Assembly: GCF_000003815.2 (NCBI RefSeq)
Contig: NC_049985.1
Span: 20,545,863-20,591,680 of the forward strand
DNA: 45,818 nt
Direction: 5' to 3'
Source of the DNA: Branchiostoma floridae
Lineage: Eukaryota > Chordata > Leptocardii > Amphioxiformes > Branchiostomatidae
Positions 45,410 to 45,818 of the stretch are shown here, in pieces. Every line of letters starts with the position of its first letter. Positions within the stretch are counted from its first letter, which is position 1. The translations under genes and the position numbers were made by a program. The notes beneath the pieces are model-generated. The model had not been told where the DNA came from and searched no databases. It was given only the letters and a program-made list of their open reading frames with translations.

Positions 45410-45629
45410 ATGATGTATCATACAGCTATGAAGAAGTATACACAACGAGCAGGGCTCTGTCTAGTCTTCTTGACGTTTGTTTTACAAGGAAACTCGTTCC
45501 CGACGGGACCACCTCTCACCGCCTGTGTATCCATGCAACCTAACCATGGAGCAGACGCTTTTACCGGCATATCCCCCTATAGTATAGTACCCTCTGTGGA
45601 GGAATATATACCCGGAGAAAACATTACAG
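45410..45629 (+). CDS. exon 1 of the Reeler/polycystin-like gene, copy B
   Basis: ATG at 45410 (a second in-frame ATG at 45413). Residues 1-30 form a signal peptide: a basic start (KKYTQR), hydrophobic AGLCLVFLTFVLQG, then NSFPTG. The Reeler domain follows directly with PPLTACVSMQPNHGADAF. Donor GTAGGG after phase 1. The second Reeler exon is not seen after it in this window, so this copy is partial here. Confidence 0.85.
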
Positions 45630-45818
45630 GTAGGGTGGTTACATTTCTTCATTCTTATTCTTGCTTTTAAACAGTAATTGACTAACATTTGTCCAGTGGT
45701 GTAAATGTGACATTAATGTGACTTAGATCGGGACATGTTAAAAACGCGACTTCAACAACAACAACAAATTGTGAAAGAAATAATGTGAATATGCGTTAAA
45801 TGTCGTAGAGGATGTCGC

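Larger units (their letters stand above)
43628..45803. repeat. long duplication, copy B
   Basis: Second copy of 5270-6854, same orientation, with substitutions, one additional CTAT unit, a few small indels and the mariner derivative. Homology ends at TTAAATGT (45803), where copy A continues GGATAATTTC and this copy CGTAGAGGAT. Confidence 0.9.

Noticed and set aside
1-45818. tRNA and rRNA genes
   Set aside because: I looked for cloverleaf B-box patterns and conserved rRNA blocks; only SINE-like GGTTCGAAT boxes and the tRNA-Gln-like primer site of the LTR element were seen.

Overview
The window reads as a piece of an invertebrate deuterostome genome, most likely amphioxus (Branchiostoma). This is inferred from intron-rich genes with GT-AG introns of a few hundred bases, a receptor-for-egg-jelly/polycystin-type gene, dense short inverted-repeat elements, CR1/L2-like LINE remains, and two near-identical copies of one region that differ by a few percent, as expected for very divergent haplotypes. 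There are five assembly gaps (4318-4606, 6229-6563, 15691-15790, 24839-24938, 38655-38754).

Layout. 1-5918 is intergenic: a foldback MITE, a possible proline-racemase-like exon remnant (minus), an antisense LINE tail, a decayed LINE reverse transcriptase split by a nested foldback element, and the 3' tail of a second LINE. 5919-6228 is GC-rich sequence just upstream of the main gene. From about 6229 to 33151 (+) runs one large gene that I reconstruct as 28 visible exons plus one exon that must be missing at the 24839-24938 gap, coding for roughly 2,950 residues. The predicted order is signal peptide, Reeler domain, EGF-like, SEA, a huge Thr/Pro/Ser mucin region, EGF-like, second SEA, Ca-binding-type EGF, REJ module, GAIN/GPS autoproteolysis site, then about five membrane helices of the polycystin-1 type. 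The PLAT domain normally found after the first helix and the polycystin channel domain are both absent; a short basic tail ends the protein.

33152-45818 is mostly mobile DNA: a second copy of the first MITE, a 2.1-kb foldback element with other repeats nested in it, a young non-autonomous LTR retrotransposon (40641-42578) with identical LTRs, and a lone minus-strand exon of a four-helix (CD20/MS4A-like) membrane protein. At 43628-45803 there is a second copy of 5270-6854 that carries an extra 578-bp mariner derivative and supplies intact sequence for exon 1 (start codon, signal peptide, first part of the Reeler domain), which is hidden by a gap in the first copy.

How it fits together. Only one complete gene is visible. 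Its introns act as a record of insertions: TTAA- and TA-flanked MITEs, a LINE tail, hammerhead-ribozyme-like motifs in intron 27, and two small exon-level duplications (exon 3 end, exon 15 start). Several insertions have an empty paralogous site in the window, so their boundaries and order can be read directly.
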